A stretch of DNA of 48,011 bases from Bryobacterales bacterium (GTDB lineage: Bacteria > Acidobacteriota > Terriglobia > Bryobacterales > Bryobacteraceae): NCBI GenBank assembly GCA_003132905.1, contig PKZC01000460.1, forward strand, positions 1-48,011, read 5' to 3'. The notes below the pieces were generated by a model. That model was given only the letters and a program-made list of their open reading frames with translations. It was not told the DNA's origin and did no database searches. The translations under genes and the position numbers were made by a program. Positions 22,276 through 31,334 of the stretch are shown piece by piece (within the stretch, counting starts at the first letter, position 1; every line of letters begins with the position of its first letter).

Positions 22276-23252
22276 GGGGCGATAATCTCCACGGGAGCGC
22301 AAGGCGCGCTGGGATGGCCATCCTGATCGACGGCCACAACCTGATAGCGGTAGCGCTTGCCGGTTTGGATATTGTGATCGGAATAAACAGGCGCGTCCAA
22401 TCCGCGCGCTATCTCTGCGAACGGACCGCCTTCTTCGGATCGCGACACGCGATATTCCTTAAAACTGGACTCGGTGTTCCGGTTCCACGCCAATTCCACA
22501 GCGCCGATGCCAATGGAAGCCGTTAGTCCCGATGGAACAGCGGGCGGAAATACGTTGACGGGCGTGATGGATTCCGGCCCCACCACATTGCTCTCCAGTT
22601 TATCGCGCACGGCCTGAATCGAATATCGATAGCTTTTGCCAAATTCGGCGCTGACATCGACATAGTTCGGCTCGGTGGCGGTGGCGAGCACTACGGGCTT
22701 GGTTTGTTCCTCGGTCTGGCGATAAATTCGAAATTGACTTGGGCCCGCCGCGTTCCAGGTAAGCGCCACACCCTTGGGATCCGCCGCTGCGTGGAAGCTG
22801 GTGGGATCGGCAAGCGGTGGCTGAACACTAAAGGTCTTAAACTCGGACCATCCGGCATCTTTTCCTTTAGGATTTGAGACGCGCACCGCCACGATAACAT
22901 CGCGGCCCAAAAACGCACTCACGGGAATCATGGCCTGTATGGGGCCCGGGGCAGTGGGCGTGGGCACTTTGATGCTAGTGGCACTGGCGGCCCATTCGTC
23001 CACGTTCCAACCGTTGCTTGGCGCGGGGCCAACGCGCAGATCGACGCCGCCAATCTCTTTGAGCGGCAGGCCTTCGGTGGTCATCGGTGGAATGGTGAAG
23101 GCGATGTCGAGTTGATCGCCTTGCTCCACCACCGTCAGGTCTGGTGCGCGCATGGGAATTCGCAACGCCGGATAGAGCGGCTCGCCGATGGAGCCGCAGC
23201 CGGCCAGCGACAGCGATCCAATGGCGCAAAGGGTGATTACCAACGCGCGCAT
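22272..23252 (-). CDS. Fibronectin type III lipoprotein
   Basis: This 326-residue protein has a lipoprotein signal (MRALVITLCAIGSLSLAGC, lipidated C19). Three beta-sandwich modules follow. The first (about 35-140) is unassigned; the second and third (about 148-230 and 237-325) read as fibronectin type III domains (KGVALTWNAAGPSQFRIYR, AVELAWNRNTESSFKEYRVSR, KRYRYQVVAVD). It is expected at the inner face of the outer membrane or in the periplasm as a binding scaffold. It begins 3 bp after the hslU stop and its own stop overlaps the FAH gene by 4 bp. Its link with the protease is only by position. Confidence 0.85.
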   Translation of the reverse strand: MRALVITLCAIGSLSLAGCGSIGEPLYPALRIPMRAPDLTVVEQGDQLDIAFTIPPMTTEGLPLKEIGGVDLRVGPAPSNGWNVDEWAASATSIKVPTPTAPGPIQAMIPVSAFLGRDVIVAVRVSNPKGKDAGWSEFKTFSVQPPLADPTSFHAAADPKGVALTWNAAGPSQFRIYRQTEEQTKPVVLATATEPNYVDVSAEFGKSYRYSIQAVRDKLESNVVGPESITPVNVFPPAVPSGLTASIGIGAVELAWNRNTESSFKEYRVSRSEEGGPFAEIARGLDAPVYSDHNIQTGKRYRYQVVAVDQDGHPSAPCAPVEIIAP

Positions 23253-23255
23253 CGG

Positions 23256-24614
23256 CTAAAGGATGTACCGGCTCAGATCCTGATCTTTCACGATGTCCGC
23301 CAGTTGCTTGCGAACATAGGCCGCGTCGATCCGCACGTTCTTCTTTTTGAGATCGGGCCCCGCGAACGAGATCTCTTCCAGCAGCTTTTCCATGATGGTG
23401 TGCAAGCGCCGGGCGCCAATATTTTCGGACATTTGGTTGACGCTGGCGGCAAAGGCGGCAATTTGTTCGATGGCGTCGTCGGTGAAGGTGAGCTTGATGC
23501 CTTCGGTGTCGAGCAGCGCGATGTACTGCTTCACCAGCGCCCCTTTGGGCTCTCTTAAAATGCGAATGAAATCGGCTTCGGTGAGCGATTTCAGTTCCAC
23601 GCGAATGGGAAAGCGGCCCTGCAGCTCGGGAATCAAATCGCTCGGCTTGGACACGTGAAACGCGCCGGCCGCCACGAAAAGAATATGATCTGTCCGCACA
23701 AACCCGTGACGCGTGTTCACCGTGGTGCCTTCCACGATGGGCAAAATATCGCGCTGCACGCCTTCCCGGCTGACGTCGGGACCATGCCCGCCCTCGCGGC
23801 CGGCGATCTTGTCGATCTCGTCCAAGAAAACGATGCCGTTGCGTTCCACCCGATCCAAGGCCACGCGCGTCACCTGATCCATGTCGATCAGCTTCTGCTC
23901 TTCTTCTTGGACCAGATATTCGGCGGCTTCGGCCACGCGCATTTTTCGCTTGCGCGTCCGCTGGCCGAACAGCCCCGGCAGGACGTCTTTCAGATTGACA
24001 TCCATCTCTTCCAGGCCGGTGTTGGTGCTGATTTCGAACGTTGGCCCGCGATCGCGCACGTCGATTTCCACCATGCGATCGTCCAGCTTGCCCGCGCGCA
24101 GTTTTTCGCGCAGCTTTTCACGCGTGCGATCGGCGCTTTCCGACGCTTCCGGTTGCGGCGGCATCAGCAAGTCCAAGAGACGCTCTTCGGCGTTCTTTTC
24201 GGCGCGCTCCGCCACTTCTTCCAATCGTTCTTCGCGCACCATATCGATGGCGATGTCCACCAGATCGCGAATGATGGCTTCCACGTCGCGGCCGACATAT
24301 CCAACTTCGGTGAACTTGCTGGCCTCCACTTTTAGAAACGGCGAGTTCGCGAGCTTAGCCAGCCGGCGGGCGATCTCGGTTTTTCCCACGCCCGTGGGCC
24401 CAATCATGAGGATGTTCTTGGGCATCACTTCATCGGCCAGCTCGGGTTCCAGCTTTTGCCGGCGAATGCGGTTGCGCAAGGCGATGGCGACGGCGCGCTT
24501 AGCATCCGCCTGGCCGATCACATATTTGTCGAGTTCCTGAACGATCTCGCGCGGCGTCAGTTCGTCCAGCAGCGGCGTTTCATCGAGCGCCTGGCCGGGC
24601 AGGTAAATCACCAT
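23256..24614 (-). CDS. hslU: ATP-dependent protease ATPase subunit HslU
   Basis: This 452-residue AAA+ unfoldase has Walker [17 protein letters not shown] (about 73-88), an intermediate I domain (residues 110-240, charged), Walker [13 protein letters not shown], an arginine-finger-containing [14 protein letters not shown] region and the conserved C-terminal DLSRYIL tail that docks into HslV. It unfolds substrates and feeds them into the HslV peptidase in the cytoplasm. Length matches the family (about 440-460). The ATG follows the hslV stop directly (24614 versus 24615), so the pair is translated together. Downstream genes run in the same operon. Confidence 0.98.
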   Translation of the reverse strand: MVIYLPGQALDETPLLDELTPREIVQELDKYVIGQADAKRAVAIALRNRIRRQKLEPELADEVMPKNILMIGPTGVGKTEIARRLAKLANSPFLKVEASKFTEVGYVGRDVEAIIRDLVDIAIDMVREERLEEVAERAEKNAEERLLDLLMPPQPEASESADRTREKLREKLRAGKLDDRMVEIDVRDRGPTFEISTNTGLEEMDVNLKDVLPGLFGQRTRKRKMRVAEAAEYLVQEEEQKLIDMDQVTRVALDRVERNGIVFLDEIDKIAGREGGHGPDVSREGVQRDILPIVEGTTVNTRHGFVRTDHILFVAAGAFHVSKPSDLIPELQGRFPIRVELKSLTEADFIRILREPKGALVKQYIALLDTEGIKLTFTDDAIEQIAAFAASVNQMSENIGARRLHTIMEKLLEEISFAGPDLKKKNVRIDAAYVRKQLADIVKDQDLSRYIL

Positions 24615-25154
24615 CTAGGCCAGCTCCTCAAAATTCACGGTCTCGTTCGTGTAGATGCAAATTTGTCCGGCAATCTTCATGGACTTTTCAGCGATTTCTT
24701 TCGATCCCAGTTTAGTATTTTCGATCAGCGCGGTGGCCGCGGCCTTCGCGAACGGACCGCCCGATCCGATAGCTGCGATCTCGCCATCGGGCTCAATCAC
24801 GTCGCCGTTGCCGCTGACGATGTAGGTATTATTCGCGTCGGCGACCAGCAGCAGCGCTTCCAGATGCCGCAGCACGCGATCGGTGCGCCATTCTTTGGCG
24901 AGCTCCACCACTGAGCGTGGCAGATTGCCGTTGAACTGTTCGAGCTTCGATTCGAAACGCGCGAACAGCGCGAAAGCGTCGGCCGTGGAGCCGGCAAATC
25001 CGGCCACGATCTTATCGTTATACAGACGCCGCAGCTTATTGGCGGAGGCCTTCAGCACCTCCGAGCCCAGCGTAACCTGGCCATCTCCGGCCATCACCAC
25101 TTTTCCAGCCCGGCGAACGCACAGGATGGTGGTGGAACGTACTCTTTCTTTCAT
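24615..25154 (-). CDS. hslV: ATP-dependent protease proteolytic subunit HslV
   Basis: This 179-residue N-terminal nucleophile peptidase, after removal of MKERVRS, exposes T8 of [21 protein letters not shown]. The catalytic lysine lies in [23 protein letters not shown], and [20 protein letters not shown] and [12 protein letters not shown] complete the proteasome-beta-like fold. HslV forms a double hexamer under HslU. In canonical HslV the nucleophile follows a short propeptide as here. It lies 64 bp downstream of the nadB stop, on the same strand. Confidence 0.98.
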   Translation of the reverse strand: MKERVRSTTILCVRRAGKVVMAGDGQVTLGSEVLKASANKLRRLYNDKIVAGFAGSTADAFALFARFESKLEQFNGNLPRSVVELAKEWRTDRVLRHLEALLLVADANNTYIVSGNGDVIEPDGEIAAIGSGGPFAKAAATALIENTKLGSKEIAEKSMKIAGQICIYTNETVNFEELA

Positions 25155-25218
25155 GTCTGATTGATTCTCAATTTTCCAGGGACAGCGCGATGCGATGGAA
25201 GTTTCATTTTACCCTACG

Positions 25219-26778
25219 TTACTCAAAGCGCACGCCGGCCGTCGAGACAACGGAGTGTTTTTGAAACGCTTCGCTCTTAGAAGGGAAGTCCGATCGATAG
25301 TGGCCGCCCCGGCTTTCGCAACGGACTAAAGCGCTGGCCGCGATCAACTGCGCGACGGCGTGCATGTTACGGAGTTCGTAATCCGCAACTGTCGCGCAGG
25401 GCTCCATCCAAATTTCCCGATTCAGTTGATTGAGCGCCTCGGACAAACCGGCGCCCGTTCGGACAATTCCGCAATTGCGCCAGGTGAGAGATCGCAACGT
25501 TTCCTCGGGCATTTTCGGACGCTTGGCTTCTTGCGGACCGTCGGCTGGCGCAGAACCTTGTACGCTTTCGCGCATCGCGCGTCCGGCTCGCATGCCGAAC
25601 ACCACGCCTTCGAGCAATGAGTTGCTGGCCAGACGATTGGCCCCGTGGACTCCCGTACAAGCCGCCTCGCCGGCCGCGTAAAGATGTTCCAGATTGGTGC
25701 GGCCATCCAGATCTGTGCGCACACCGCCCATCGCGTAATGCGCTGCCGGATGCACCGGCGCGGCCTGGCGTCCTAAATCCACGCCATACCTCAGACAGGT
25801 TTCGTAAATGCGCGGAAAACGCGCGCGAATATGTTCGCTCCCGAGCGCAGTCAAATCCAGAAATATGTGTTCGTCGCCGGTGCGTTCGATTTCGCTGACG
25901 ATCGCGCGTGACACTACATCGCGCGCCGCCAGTTCCTTCATGGGATGATAACGCTCCATGAATCGTTCCCCGGCGCCGTTCCGCAGAATTGCGCCTTCTC
26001 CTCGCAACGCTTCGGATAGCAGAAAGCGCGGAGCGCCTTCCACGTGCAGGGCTGTCGGATGAAACTGCACGAACTCCAGATCGCTGATTTCTGCTCCCGC
26101 GCGATAAGCGGCCGCCACACCGTCGCCCGTGGCGACATGCGGATTGGTGGTCTCGCGGAAGACGCGGCCCAAGCCGCCAGTGGCTAGCAAGACGGCACGG
26201 GCTTGAATCGCGAGCAACTGGCCGGACGATTCTTCCAGCACCATTGCTCCGGCGACGCCGCCCGCTTCGTTGAGGAGCAGATCGGTCATCGCGGCGAAAC
26301 TGCGAAATTCGATGTTGGGGAGCGACGCCGCTTTGCGGTACAGCGTGCGGGCGATTTCCTGGCCCGTGGAATCGCCATGCGCGTGCAATACGCGGTTGCG
26401 GCTATGCGCGCCTTCCCGCGCAAACAACAATTTCGAACCTTTTCGATCGAACTCCGCGCCCCATCCAATGAGCTGTTCGATACGGGCCGGCCCTTCTTCC
26501 ACTAAAATCCGCACGGCATCCGGGTTCGAAAGCCCGTCGCCAGCGCGAATGGTGTCTTGTTCGTGCAGGGAAACTTCGTCGTCGTCGCTGAGCGCTACCG
26601 CGATTCCGCCCTGCGCATATTCGGAGGATGATTCCTTGAGGCTCTCTTTGGCCACTACCAGCACTCGGCCCGCGTCAGCCAATTCTATGGCCGCGCGCAG
26701 TCCCGCGACACCGGCGCCGATTACTAGGAAATCAATAGTTGTCTCTACGGGGAGGCTTGCGATATCCACATGGTACAA
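25219..26778 (-). CDS. nadB: L-aspartate oxidase
   Basis: This 519-residue flavoprotein oxidises L-aspartate to iminosuccinate at the first step of de novo NAD synthesis. Evidence includes the FAD-binding DFLVIGAGVAGLRAA (17-31), SSEYAQGGIAVAL, the active-site HSRNRVLHAHGDSTGQEI, HPTALHVEGAPRFL and HPAAHYAMGGVRTDLDGR, where the glutamate seen in succinate dehydrogenase/fumarate reductase flavoproteins is replaced as expected for NadB. The start is uncertain: TTG 26778 or GTG 26769 are the possible in-frame starts, neither with a Shine-Dalgarno element. nadA and nadC are not seen. It is head-to-head with aroB with 7 bp between the TTG and the aroB ATG. Confidence 0.95.
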   Translation of the reverse strand: MYHVDIASLPVETTIDFLVIGAGVAGLRAAIELADAGRVLVVAKESLKESSSEYAQGGIAVALSDDDEVSLHEQDTIRAGDGLSNPDAVRILVEEGPARIEQLIGWGAEFDRKGSKLLFAREGAHSRNRVLHAHGDSTGQEIARTLYRKAASLPNIEFRSFAAMTDLLLNEAGGVAGAMVLEESSGQLLAIQARAVLLATGGLGRVFRETTNPHVATGDGVAAAYRAGAEISDLEFVQFHPTALHVEGAPRFLLSEALRGEGAILRNGAGERFMERYHPMKELAARDVVSRAIVSEIERTGDEHIFLDLTALGSEHIRARFPRIYETCLRYGVDLGRQAAPVHPAAHYAMGGVRTDLDGRTNLEHLYAAGEAACTGVHGANRLASNSLLEGVVFGMRAGRAMRESVQGSAPADGPQEAKRPKMPEETLRSLTWRNCGIVRTGAGLSEALNQLNREIWMEPCATVADYELRNMHAVAQLIAASALVRCESRGGHYRSDFPSKSEAFQKHSVVSTAGVRFE

Positions 26779-26786
26779 CGATTGTA
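26774..26786. promoter_or_regulatory. Short palindrome spanning the nadB and aroB starts
   Basis: TACAA (26774-26778), a CGA centre and TTGTA (26782-26786) form a palindrome that contains the nadB TTG and the first base of the aroB ATG. It reads as a TACAAC or TACAAT -10-like hexamer on each strand, though no matching -35 is seen at the right spacing. It could reflect leaderless or overlapping divergent start sites. Confidence 0.35.
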
Positions 26787-27856
26787 TGCCGTCTTATTTC
26801 GTCGAGACGCCCAGTTGCCGCTACCCTGTGCTGGTAGAGCGCGGCGGCCTGGCGAAGGTGCGCGACTACATTCCGAAACGCGCCGGCAAGGTTTTTCTGA
26901 TCTCGACAGAAGACGTTTGGAAGCTGCATGGCGAGGCGCTGGCGCCGTCTCTTGGCCAGCCCGAGGTTTTATTTTTCCCTGGCGGCGAGCCGAAGAAGCG
27001 GCTGGCGGAAGTGGAGACCTTGGCTGAGCAGATGCTGGCGCGCGGTGGCGACCGATCCAGCGTGATCGTCGCACTCGGAGGCGGCATTCTCACCGATGTC
27101 GCGGGATTCCTGGCCGCCATTTTCATGCGTGGCATTCCAGTGATCCAAGTTCCCACCACGCTGCTCGCGCAAGTGGACGCCGGAGTAGGCGGCAAGACCG
27201 GCGTGAACCTGGTTGGCGGCAAGAACCTGATCGGAAGCTTTCATCAGCCGCTGGCGGTGGTCATCGATCCGGCGGTGCTGGACACGCTGCCGGAACGCGA
27301 ATATCGCGCGGGTTTGTTTGAGATTGTCAAGCACGGCGTGATCGCCGACGCCGAACTGTTCTGGCTGATGCGGCGCGAGCCGCAGCGCGTGCTCTCGCAT
27401 GCACCCGAAGTGGTGGACCGCATGATTTGCGATTCGGTGCGAATCAAAGCTGAAGTTGTTTCGGGCGACGAAAAAGAACAGGACCGGCGTCGGATTCTTA
27501 ACTTCGGCCATACATTCGGGCACGCGCTGGAAGCCGAGACGGGATACTCGCAGTTTCTACACGGCGAGGCTGTCGCATGGGGGATGAAGGCGGCCACGCT
27601 GCTGGGTGAAATGGAACATCTGCTGCCGGCCGAGGACAAGCAGGAAATTCTGCGCTGCGTGAATGCCTATGGACCGCTGCCGCCGCTATCGGGCATCGAT
27701 CCCGCGCGGCTGGCCGCACGGCTGAAGAGCGACAAGAAGACCGTGCAAGGGAAGATCCATTTTGTGCTGCCGGAGCGCATCGGCGCGGTGAAGATTACGG
27801 CCGACGTTCAAGAGCGATTCGTGACGGCGGCCATCGAGGAAGCGCTCGCTTGCTAG
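26786..27856 (+). CDS. aroB: 3-dehydroquinate synthase
   Basis: This 356-residue enzyme converts DAHP to 3-dehydroquinate in the shikimate pathway using NAD and a metal. Motifs are ALGGGILTDVAGFLAAIFMRG, IQVPTTLLAQVDAGVGGKTGVN, the metal-binding ERE...EIVKHGVIAD region, FGHTFGHALE and LHGEAVAWGM. The reading frame is open much further upstream to 26270, but that stretch is antisense to nadB; the ATG chosen gives the usual AroB length. No Shine-Dalgarno element is visible. Its last bases overlap the TTG start of the methyltransferase gene by 7 bp, so the two are co-translated. Confidence 0.97.
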   Translation: MPSYFVETPSCRYPVLVERGGLAKVRDYIPKRAGKVFLISTEDVWKLHGEALAPSLGQPEVLFFPGGEPKKRLAEVETLAEQMLARGGDRSSVIVALGGGILTDVAGFLAAIFMRGIPVIQVPTTLLAQVDAGVGGKTGVNLVGGKNLIGSFHQPLAVVIDPAVLDTLPEREYRAGLFEIVKHGVIADAELFWLMRREPQRVLSHAPEVVDRMICDSVRIKAEVVSGDEKEQDRRRILNFGHTFGHALEAETGYSQFLHGEAVAWGMKAATLLGEMEHLLPAEDKQEILRCVNAYGPLPPLSGIDPARLAARLKSDKKTVQGKIHFVLPERIGAVKITADVQERFVTAAIEEALAC

Positions 27857-28605
27857 GTCACCTTGCACCCCCAGGAGCCAAACCGGCCGGCGTAGAAACC
27901 GAGCGGCAAGCTTCCGCCTGGGTGCGCGGTATGTTTGGCCGCATCGCGCCTCGCTACGACCTGCTAAATCACCTGCTGTCGATGAATATCGACCGGTATT
28001 GGCGCGCGCGCACCGTGTCGCGAGTGGCGCATATTCTTAGCCGGCCGGACGCGCAGGTTTTGGATGTGTGCTGCGGCACGGGCGACCTGATGCTGGCGCT
28101 AGAAGCGCGCGGACGATCGGCTCGCATATTGGGTAGCGACTTCTGCCATCCCATGCTGATCGCCGCACGGCGCAAAACCGCTGAACGCCATTTTCGAGCG
28201 GAATTGTTTGAAGCGGATGCGCTGCGCCTTCCCATCGCTGATGCGTCGCTGGATCTGGTAACCACGGCGTTTGGATTCCGTAACCTCACCAACTATCGCG
28301 GCGGCTTGACGGAACTGCGGCGCATCTTGAAGCCCGGCGGCACGCTCGCGATTCTGGAATTCTCCACGCCGCCGAACGCGCTGGTGGCGGAGCTTTATGG
28401 CTTCTACTCGCGGGCTATATTGCCCGCTATCGGAGGAATGATTTCGGGCTCGCGGGACGCTTATACGTACTTGCCGGAATCAGTCCGAAAATTTCCCGAT
28501 GCCGATGGCTTGGCGGATCAAATGCGCGATGCCGGATTCGTGAACGTGCGGTTTGAACGCATGACGGCGGGAATCGTAGCTCTGCACTTGGGCGACCGGG
28601 GCTGA
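27850..28605 (+). CDS. ubiE: Demethylmenaquinone/ubiquinone C-methyltransferase
   Basis: This 251-residue class I methyltransferase has the UbiE/MenG signature: FGRIAPRYDLLNHLLSMNID, motif I VLDVCCGTGDLML, VTTAFGFRNLTN, LKPGGTLAILEFSTP, and the C-terminal GFVNVRFERMTAGIVALHLG block found in family members. It methylates the quinone ring with SAM, probably demethylmenaquinone in an acidobacterium (menG), although ubiquinone cannot be excluded. The TTG start overlaps the aroB stop by 7 bp. Its last 126 bp overlap the Nramp-like gene on the other strand, with both frames in codon register. The core fold (to about residue 210) lies outside the overlap. Confidence 0.92.
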   Translation: MLGHLAPPGAKPAGVETERQASAWVRGMFGRIAPRYDLLNHLLSMNIDRYWRARTVSRVAHILSRPDAQVLDVCCGTGDLMLALEARGRSARILGSDFCHPMLIAARRKTAERHFRAELFEADALRLPIADASLDLVTTAFGFRNLTNYRGGLTELRRILKPGGTLAILEFSTPPNALVAELYGFYSRAILPAIGGMISGSRDAYTYLPESVRKFPDADGLADQMRDAGFVNVRFERMTAGIVALHLGDRG

Positions 28606-29868
28606 GGTTGCCGGCGACAACTTGGCTTGCGGGAACATCTGCTTGACGGTGATGGAAGCCAACGCCAGCGTAAGCCCGATCATGATCGCCACCGAAACCC
28701 ACACTACGGCGTTGTAAGCCGCCGAATTCGTCCATTCCTTCATTAGGCCCTTTTTATTGATCAGCAGCACTATGTAGATCAGCACGAATGGCAGCAGCAC
28801 GCCGTTAAGCACCTGCGACGCCAGGATCATCTTGACCAGCGGAAAATTCGGCCACAGAATCACCGCCGCGCCCAGCCCCACCAGAAGCGTGTAGAGCCAG
28901 TAGAACTCGGGCGCTTCGTGAAACCGCTTGTCCACGCCCGATTCAAAACCCAGGCCTTCGCACACCGTAAACACGGTCGACAGCGGCAAAATGCAGGCGG
29001 CGAAAAACGAGGCATTGAACAGGCCCGCGCTAAACAGGAGATATGCATACTGGCCGAACGGCTTCAGCGCCACAGCCGCGTCGGCGGCATCGTTGATGTC
29101 TTTGGGACCGTGCGCCCAGATGGCCGTCGCGCACGACACGATGATGAAGAAGGCGACGACGTCGGTCAGAATGCAGCCCACCACCACTTCGATGCGCGAC
29201 TGCACGTACTCTTTGGCCGTGATGCCCTTCTCCACAATGGCCGACTGCAAATAGAATTGCATCCATGGCGCGATCGACGTGCCCACCATCATGATGAGCA
29301 TCGTGATGTAGTCGGTGTCGAACATCAAAATCGGCTTCACGCTGTAGATGGCGGCTTCTTTCCAATCCGGTTTCAGAAGAAATGCCGAGATGATGTAGGT
29401 GACATATAAGAAGCACGCGGCCAGGAAGATTTTTTCCACGCTGCGGTAGTTACCGCGCACCACTAAGTACCAGACCGCGACGGCGCAAATCGGCACCGAA
29501 ATGTAGCGGCTGATGTGAAACAGCTCGAGCGAACTGGCGATACCCGCGAACTCGGCGATCACATTGGTGAAATTGGTGAGCACCAGCGCGATCATTAGAA
29601 AAAATGTGGTTCGCAGCCCGAATTCCTCGCGGATCAGATCGGACAAGCCTTTGCCGGTGACCGCGCCCATGCGCGAGCACATTTCCTGCGTGACGATGAG
29701 CAGCAGCGTGATCGGGATCAGCGTCCAGAGAGGCAGGTAGCCGTACTTGGCACCCGCCTGCGAATAGGTGAGAATGCCGCCCGAATCGTTATCGACGTTG
29801 GCGGTGATTAATCCCGGGCCCATTACCGCGAAAAAGATCGCAATTTGATAACGAAACCGTTTCAGCAC
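28480..29868 (-). CDS. Nramp-family divalent metal transporter, atypical
   Basis: This 462-residue membrane protein has about 11-12 hydrophobic helices. TM1 (MGPGLITANVDNDSGGILTY) and TM6 (GTSIAPWMQFYLQSA) match the Nramp fold but lack the classical DPGN and MPH metal-binding motifs, so this belongs to an Nramp-like subgroup of uncertain metal preference (Mg2+, Mn2+ or other). It starts with GTG 4 bp after the stop of the PRC/MgtE-N/CBS gene, which suggests that the sensor protein regulates the transporter. The last 41 residues (from TSAPVAQ) are encoded antisense to ubiE and have no hydrophobic helix; they look like a read-through extension of the normal C-terminus. Substrate assignment is an inference. 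Confidence 0.9.
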   Translation of the reverse strand: MLKRFRYQIAIFFAVMGPGLITANVDNDSGGILTYSQAGAKYGYLPLWTLIPITLLLIVTQEMCSRMGAVTGKGLSDLIREEFGLRTTFFLMIALVLTNFTNVIAEFAGIASSLELFHISRYISVPICAVAVWYLVVRGNYRSVEKIFLAACFLYVTYIISAFLLKPDWKEAAIYSVKPILMFDTDYITMLIMMVGTSIAPWMQFYLQSAIVEKGITAKEYVQSRIEVVVGCILTDVVAFFIIVSCATAIWAHGPKDINDAADAAVALKPFGQYAYLLFSAGLFNASFFAACILPLSTVFTVCEGLGFESGVDKRFHEAPEFYWLYTLLVGLGAAVILWPNFPLVKMILASQVLNGVLLPFVLIYIVLLINKKGLMKEWTNSAAYNAVVWVSVAIMIGLTLALASITVKQMFPQAKLSPATSAPVAQVQSYDSRRHAFKPHVHESGIAHLIRQAIGIGKFSD

Positions 29869-29872
29869 GGGC

Positions 29873-31114
29873 TCACTTTTCTCTCAACAGTGAAATGATT
29901 TCGTCGGCGGTGATCACACCCGCCAGCTTCCCTTCGGCATCGATCACCGGGAGCGTCAATAGATTGTACTTATCGAACAATTCGGTGATGCGGTCCTGCC
30001 GTTCTTGCACATCCACATGAATCAGCGTATCCGGAGCCAATTCCAGCAGCGGCGTCGCCCCAGCCGCGCTGAACAGACGCGCCAGCGGGATAGCGGCCTT
30101 CAACTGTTCTTTCCCATCCACCAGGAACAACGTGTTCAAGTTCTCCAGAAGTTCTTCGTGTGCCTTCAGGGCTTCCATCGCGCCGGCCACCGTCGTATTT
30201 TCCGGCAGCGCGACATACTCGGTGGCCATCAGGCCGCCAGCCGAGTGCTCGCTATATTCGAGCAACTCTTCCACTTCAGCCTTGGGCTCCACTTCCATCT
30301 CTTCAAGAATGTCTTCGGAGGTTTGCTCTTCCAATTCCGCCAGCACATCCGCGGCCTCGTGCGGCGACATCTCTTCCACAATGTCGGCGGCCTTCTCGGT
30401 CTCGAGCGATTCCAGGATGCTGGCCTGGACATCGGGCTCCATTTCGGAGAGCGTCTCGGCCGCCACTTCGCTGTCGATGGTCTCGAAAATGGCTTCGCGA
30501 TCGTCCGGGCTGAGATCTTCGACGATGTCCGCCAGATCGGCCGGATGCATGCGCTCTAGGATCTTGTTGCTGATATTGAGGCGCAACCGCCGCTGCGGAT
30601 CGGCTTCGATAATGCTGCAATGCTCCCAGCGGATGGAATGCGGCGGAATCAGCACCTGGATCCTGCGAATCAGGCGAGGGGGAACCACGCCTTGGGCCAG
30701 ACGCCGCAATACGCTTCGCAGCCCGATGTCCACGTCCAGGATATTGATCACTTGTCCTTCGGATTCGTTCTGGATCTTAAACGTTACGTCGGTGACGCGC
30801 ACCACTTTGCGACCTTGCCCGTCGATGATCTGCTGGTCGAGCAGATCGCGGACCAACCGCAGCATGTATTCGTCGGAATGATACGGCGTGAGCAGCTCGT
30901 CTTTCAGATAGATGCCATCGAGCGAGATGGATCGGATTTGATCGTAGCGAACGGTGAGCCAGGCCCAACCGCCGCCAACCAAAAACCGGTCTACGCGGGA
31001 AGGATGGATGAGTGGAACAATTGCGGCGTCTTTGACCAGGCCGAGGCGGCGGCCCTTGAGGTCGAAGACCTTGAGGCCCAGCAGTTCGGTAAGAAAGAGA
31101 AAGTCGTCCGCCAT
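29873..31114 (-). CDS. PRC-barrel, MgtE N-terminal and CBS domain sensor protein without a membrane channel
   Basis: The protein has 413 residues. Residues 5-80 and 85-165 form two PRC-barrel-like beta modules (LGLKVFDLKGRRLGLVKD; DGQGRKVVRVTDVTFK). Residues 185-290 form an MgtE N-terminal superhelix (HPADLADIVEDLSPDDREAI, then short repeated E-M-x-P-x helices). Residues 296-350 and 358-413 are two CBS domains (GLMATEYVALPENTTVAGAM; LLTLPVIDAEGKLAGVI). In MgtE this cytosolic part binds Mg2+ and shuts the channel; here the transmembrane domain is absent. The gene is 4 bp upstream of the Nramp-like transporter, so the likely job is to sense divalent metal and control that transporter. The soluble assembly is seen; the control is inferred. 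Confidence 0.9.
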   Translation of the reverse strand: MADDFLFLTELLGLKVFDLKGRRLGLVKDAAIVPLIHPSRVDRFLVGGGWAWLTVRYDQIRSISLDGIYLKDELLTPYHSDEYMLRLVRDLLDQQIIDGQGRKVVRVTDVTFKIQNESEGQVINILDVDIGLRSVLRRLAQGVVPPRLIRRIQVLIPPHSIRWEHCSIIEADPQRRLRLNISNKILERMHPADLADIVEDLSPDDREAIFETIDSEVAAETLSEMEPDVQASILESLETEKAADIVEEMSPHEAADVLAELEEQTSEDILEEMEVEPKAEVEELLEYSEHSAGGLMATEYVALPENTTVAGAMEALKAHEELLENLNTLFLVDGKEQLKAAIPLARLFSAAGATPLLELAPDTLIHVDVQERQDRITELFDKYNLLTLPVIDAEGKLAGVITADEIISLLREK

Positions 31115-31276
31115 CGAGAATCGCCCGAGCCCATATAATTTGACTAGTGGAACGCGCGACGTTCTCGAGTGTTGCGATTTTCGTGCCGGCTGCGCCCTAC
31201 ATGGTCGTCAGTTCTACTATGCCGCAAGCGGAGTGCGAGCCGCAACAAAAAAGGCGAAAAAACGCGCGGGAAAGGG

Positions 31277-31301
31277 CCAGTAGTTCTACGTACTATACTG
31301 G
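31277..31301. promoter_or_regulatory. Imperfect palindrome with -10-like TATACT upstream of the methyltransferase
   Basis: CCAGTA (31277-31282) and TACTGG (31296-31301) are inverted arms with a 13-nt spacer, and TATACT (31294-31299) overlaps the right arm as a -10-like box, 36 bp before the ATG. The region 17 bp upstream is AAAGGG, a poor -35, so activator dependence is possible. The remainder of 31115-31334 holds no convincing gene. Confidence 0.3.
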
Positions 31302-31334
31302 CTCGCAGGCGTTGAGTTGTTCCGGTTCGTACAG

